Shown: one piece after another, positions 61,572-64,000 of the stretch
Position numbering within the stretch: the stretch's first letter is position 1
Layout of the letters: every line of letters starts with the position of its first letter
NCBI GenBank assembly: GCA_942492635.1
Contig: CALOFP010000001.1
Location: 62,001-126,000 of the forward strand
Length of the DNA: 64,000 nucleotides
From: CALOFP01 sp942492635
GTDB lineage: Bacteria > UBP6 > UBA1177 > CALOFP01
Direction: 5' to 3'
Made by a program: the position numbers and the translations under genes
Notes under the pieces: generated by a model
What the model was told of the DNA's origin: nothing
Databases searched by the model: none
The model's input: the letters and a program-made list of their open reading frames with translations, nothing else

Positions 61572-64000
61572 TCAGTCAACCCAGGGGCGGGCCTGTTTGA
61601 TGTGAAGTTCGTTATCCTTGGTCACCTTGAACTCGATGTCCATGGCGAAGGAGCTGTCGTACTGGGCGTTGTAGACTCGCTTGAAGTGGCTCTGGATTTT
61701 TTCCATTGCACTTATGAGCTGCTGGGCGTGGGTATCGCTCAGGACGTTGGTTCCGCCCGTTGTCTGGTTGGAGTGCCTGATGAAGATTGTTTCATACTCG
61801 TAGTTGTAATCGATATCCGATACTTTCCTTGATATGAGGTACTCGTCGGGAATCGATTCGGCATCGGGATTCGTTACGAGATCCTCACCCACCTGCACGT
61901 TTACATAAAAGCCTTCCCAGCGCGGTTCGTAGATGTTCTTTGTAACGGCGACGCCGTTTGCAAGCTCATCTTTGTAGTTGGGGTGAACGAGAACGCCCAT
62001 CGCAGCCTTTGTGTGATCGATTCTGTAGAACTCTCTCTCCTCGAAGGCGCGGTATGTCCAGAGGCTGGACCACACCTGGCGAACCGTTTTTATGAAACGG
62101 CCTTCGTCCTCTGTGGCATCCTGTTTGTGTGTGTTGCTGTCGTAGAGACCGGCACCGTTGAATCCCACAAGGTCCTCGTTGTTCGTACTGGAACGGGCAC
62201 GAATATTCTGACCTTCCGGCTGTTTTCCCTTGAGTTCCTGATATTTGGCCTCGATAGCGTCATCCATCCACTGCGGAACTTCACCCTTCTTCAACTTCTT
62301 CCTGAACGCCTTGAGATCTGCTTCCCTTTTCGCCGGATCGCTTTTAAACTCCTCATTGTTCATCATCTCCTGAGCTTCGGCATAAAAGTTGTTGTGCTTC
62401 ATGTACTCGTCGTAGTAGTAGAAAGGAATTCCGAAACCGTCCGGAACCATTCCGGCTGGTAGAATTTTCCTGAGCTCCGCTACGTTTGCAGCCTTTGATC
62501 CGTATGCGTCCGCATTTGCGTTACCGATGTCGTCGAGATTGGCAAGAGTTGTAACACTCAAGTTTCTCTCGGGAATCTGCGGATTCTGGGGACGGATCGA
62601 CTCGAAGAAGTTATCCACCTCAGCCTGTGTGGCCTCCTCGATTTCAAACCCGTCGGCGGTAACCTTGTAGTGAACATACTTTCCGATCAGCGGAGCGATG
62701 GCCGGATCTGTCGCCGCACCCTTTATGTAGGAGTTGGGAGTATTGTTCTGTTTCGCCTTGAGGTTGATGTGGCAGAGAGGTGTCTGGGGAGCGTCTGTAA
62801 TAATTCCGGAAACATGAGTAAGATCGTTTGGAATGCTCTTGAAAATTACGATATCCTTTGCGGAAATTGTCTCCTTATCCTCGACAAGCTTGAGAAGCCC
62901 GTAGGATTCCCCGAGGTTGAGGGCGGAAAATGAAACGTTGCCGAAGAGATCGTCGTTGCTGATAACTTGGATTGTTGAAGCATCGTACTTTGCCTTTTCA
63001 CTCTGGTAGAGGTTCTTCTGAGTTTCACCTGCAGGAAGGTATCTCACCTTTCCGGGAGCATAGGGCATTCCGGCTGTCACCAGATCGTATGCGATCTTGA
63101 TGTACTCGAACTTGATCGGATCGGTCGGAAGGAACTGTACGGTATAGACTCCCTTCTCACCGTTTTCCGGAGCGTAGTTGTCGCGGGCAATGAGACTTCC
63201 TGCTAGATTCTTTCTTCCGGAATCGGAGAAGTAGGTCTGCTGGTTGAACTGGTGATCGGTAAGTGTCCAGCCGAAAACCGCCTTGAGGAAGTAGTAATGG
63301 CGTTCATACTTATTGGAGTTGATGAAGTAGATCTTGGGATCCGGAGTGTCAACACCGACGACGACAAACTTGACCTCAGGAACCTGGAGAGCTCCCGGGA
63401 AATCGCCGCGAACAGCAAGTGTATCGAAATTACTCCTGTTTTCAATCTTCACGGCACCGTCCTCTAGACTGAGGTTAAGATTCCACTTACATTTGAACTC
63501 CTCACAGCTCCAGGAACCTGCTTCGCCCTGGTTTCCGAGATTTGAGCAGTCGTCCTTAGAGTTGCACCATTCGGGAGTGTGGCATACGCTGTCCTTGCAG
63601 GCAAGACCTTCTTCGCAGGAACTCATCCAGCCGCCGCAGGATTCACCCACACCGGTTCCCCATCTGTAGTCAACTGATGCTGTACCTGCAGCATAACCGA
63701 ATGCTTTCATTGTAAATTCCGTAGTGGTAGTACCCTTTATCTCGATGTACTCCTTTCCGGGATTTCCGTTGACACCGTCATAGCCGCTGTAGATGATCTT
63801 TGTACCCTTGTAGTTGACCTCGCCTCTTGTCTTTCCATAGAGAAGAGCTCCCAGACTGTTGTTCTCGGACCAGGCGATAATGGCCTTATCTCCGTCCCAG
63901 AGCTGGACATCGACATCAACCGTCGATTCAAGGTCGATCCTGACATTTGTCTTTCCTACAGGAATCTTTCCGACCTCGACACTGTTGCGATAGGGAATAT
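61572..64000 (-). CDS. secreted dikinase-like protein (PEP/pyruvate-binding ATP-grasp and phosphohistidine domains), partial
   Basis: The frame is open to the right edge, so at least 809 residues are seen and the N-terminus is missing. The start of the visible part is a beta-rich domain (LWDGDKAIIAWSENNSLGA), then a Cys-rich linker (CNSKDDCSN, CEEFKCKWN), then a region with THVSGIITD and PLCHINLKAK, matching a phosphohistidine motif. The C-terminal half is a PPDK_N ATP-grasp domain: IRARSSTNNEDLVGFNGAG, SLWTYRAFEEREFY and the last HIKQARPW. The His-then-ATP order is that of glucan-water dikinases rather than PEP synthase. Substrate is unknown. Confidence 0.8.
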   Translation of the reverse strand, partial: IPYRNSVEVGKIPVGKTNVRIDLESTVDVDVQLWDGDKAIIAWSENNSLGALLYGKTRGEVNYKGTKIIYSGYDGVNGNPGKEYIEIKGTTTTEFTMKAFGYAAGTASVDYRWGTGVGESCGGWMSSCEEGLACKDSVCHTPEWCNSKDDCSNLGNQGEAGSWSCEEFKCKWNLNLSLEDGAVKIENRSNFDTLAVRGDFPGALQVPEVKFVVVGVDTPDPKIYFINSNKYERHYYFLKAVFGWTLTDHQFNQQTYFSDSGRKNLAGSLIARDNYAPENGEKGVYTVQFLPTDPIKFEYIKIAYDLVTAGMPYAPGKVRYLPAGETQKNLYQSEKAKYDASTIQVISNDDLFGNVSFSALNLGESYGLLKLVEDKETISAKDIVIFKSIPNDLTHVSGIITDAPQTPLCHINLKAKQNNTPNSYIKGAATDPAIAPLIGKYVHYKVTADGFEIEEATQAEVDNFFESIRPQNPQIPERNLSVTTLANLDDIGNANADAYGSKAANVAELRKILPAGMVPDGFGIPFYYYDEYMKHNNFYAEAQEMMNNEEFKSDPAKREADLKAFRKKLKKGEVPQWMDDAIEAKYQELKGKQPEGQNIRARSSTNNEDLVGFNGAGLYDSNTHKQDATEDEGRFIKTVRQVWSSLWTYRAFEEREFYRIDHTKAAMGVLVHPNYKDELANGVAVTKNIYEPRWEGFYVNVQVGEDLVTNPDAESIPDEYLISRKVSDIDYNYEYETIFIRHSNQTTGGTNVLSDTHAQQLISAMEKIQSHFKRVYNAQYDSSFAMDIEFKVTKDNELHIKQARPWVD

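Overview
The window looks like chromosomal DNA of a motile Gram-negative bacterium with moderate GC and AT-rich intergenic regions. An outer membrane is implied by several signal-peptide beta-barrel proteins and many lipoproteins with a lipobox cysteine. Motility is shown by three flagellin genes. The gene content resembles lineages once grouped as Deltaproteobacteria: DksA, an NtrC-type regulator, a hybrid kinase, Cys-rich and Asp/Ser/Gly-rich lipoproteins, TSP3-like calcium repeats and a secreted dikinase-like protein. I cannot fix the phylum from sequence alone. The recognisable sigma70-type promoters nearly all have a 16-bp spacer, and TTG start codons are common.

Layout. 1-240 is the tail of a TSUP-type permease. 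368-4089 (minus) is an overlapping operon: ABC ATPase, ABC permease, thiI, lipA, preceded by a terminator hairpin in its own leader. tRNA-Asn (4481) and a MATE exporter follow. 6496-18466 is a long minus-strand series: hot-dog thioesterase, beta-barrel protein, VWA/TSP3 lipoprotein, PfkB kinase, 5'-nucleotidase, gamma-carbonic-anhydrase-like protein, GGDEF enzyme, TlpA-like thioredoxin, PP2C phosphatase, lipid kinase and YitT protein. 18954-24746 (plus) carries ftsH, a lipoprotein, an MtnX-like phosphatase, an M49-like peptidase and a beta-barrel protein. 24971-29165 (minus) holds dtd, arcC, a DUF2628-like protein, a CPBP protease and an NtrC-type regulator. 29290-37487 (plus) has a lipoprotein, dksA, galU, priA, a hybrid histidine kinase and a glycerate kinase whose mRNA is probably leaderless. 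Then come a tandem-redoxin/CcdA fusion and a Cys-rich lipoprotein.

40368-49872 (minus) holds three very large flagellins (about 886 aa) in tandem, separated by long intergenic regions. Each has a 5' leader hairpin followed by CAGGGAA and then the ribosome binding site, a CsrA-type arrangement supported by one compensatory base change. Upstream of the third gene is a GGA-rich, structured minus-strand segment ending in a strong terminator, a candidate CsrA-sequestering RNA or attenuated leader. Just beyond it lies an intact IS1380-like element with 18-bp terminal inverted repeats and a 5-bp target duplication.

52579-64000 carries a SNF2 helicase with a SWIM-domain partner, a DUF4382 lipoprotein, two tandem beta-barrel paralogs, a two-domain secreted protein, and the C-terminal part of a secreted protein arranged like glucan-water dikinase (phosphohistidine domain before the ATP-grasp domain). 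Copies of an AT-rich dispersed repeat with inverted ends fill the gaps in this part. No rRNA, CRISPR array or prophage was seen.
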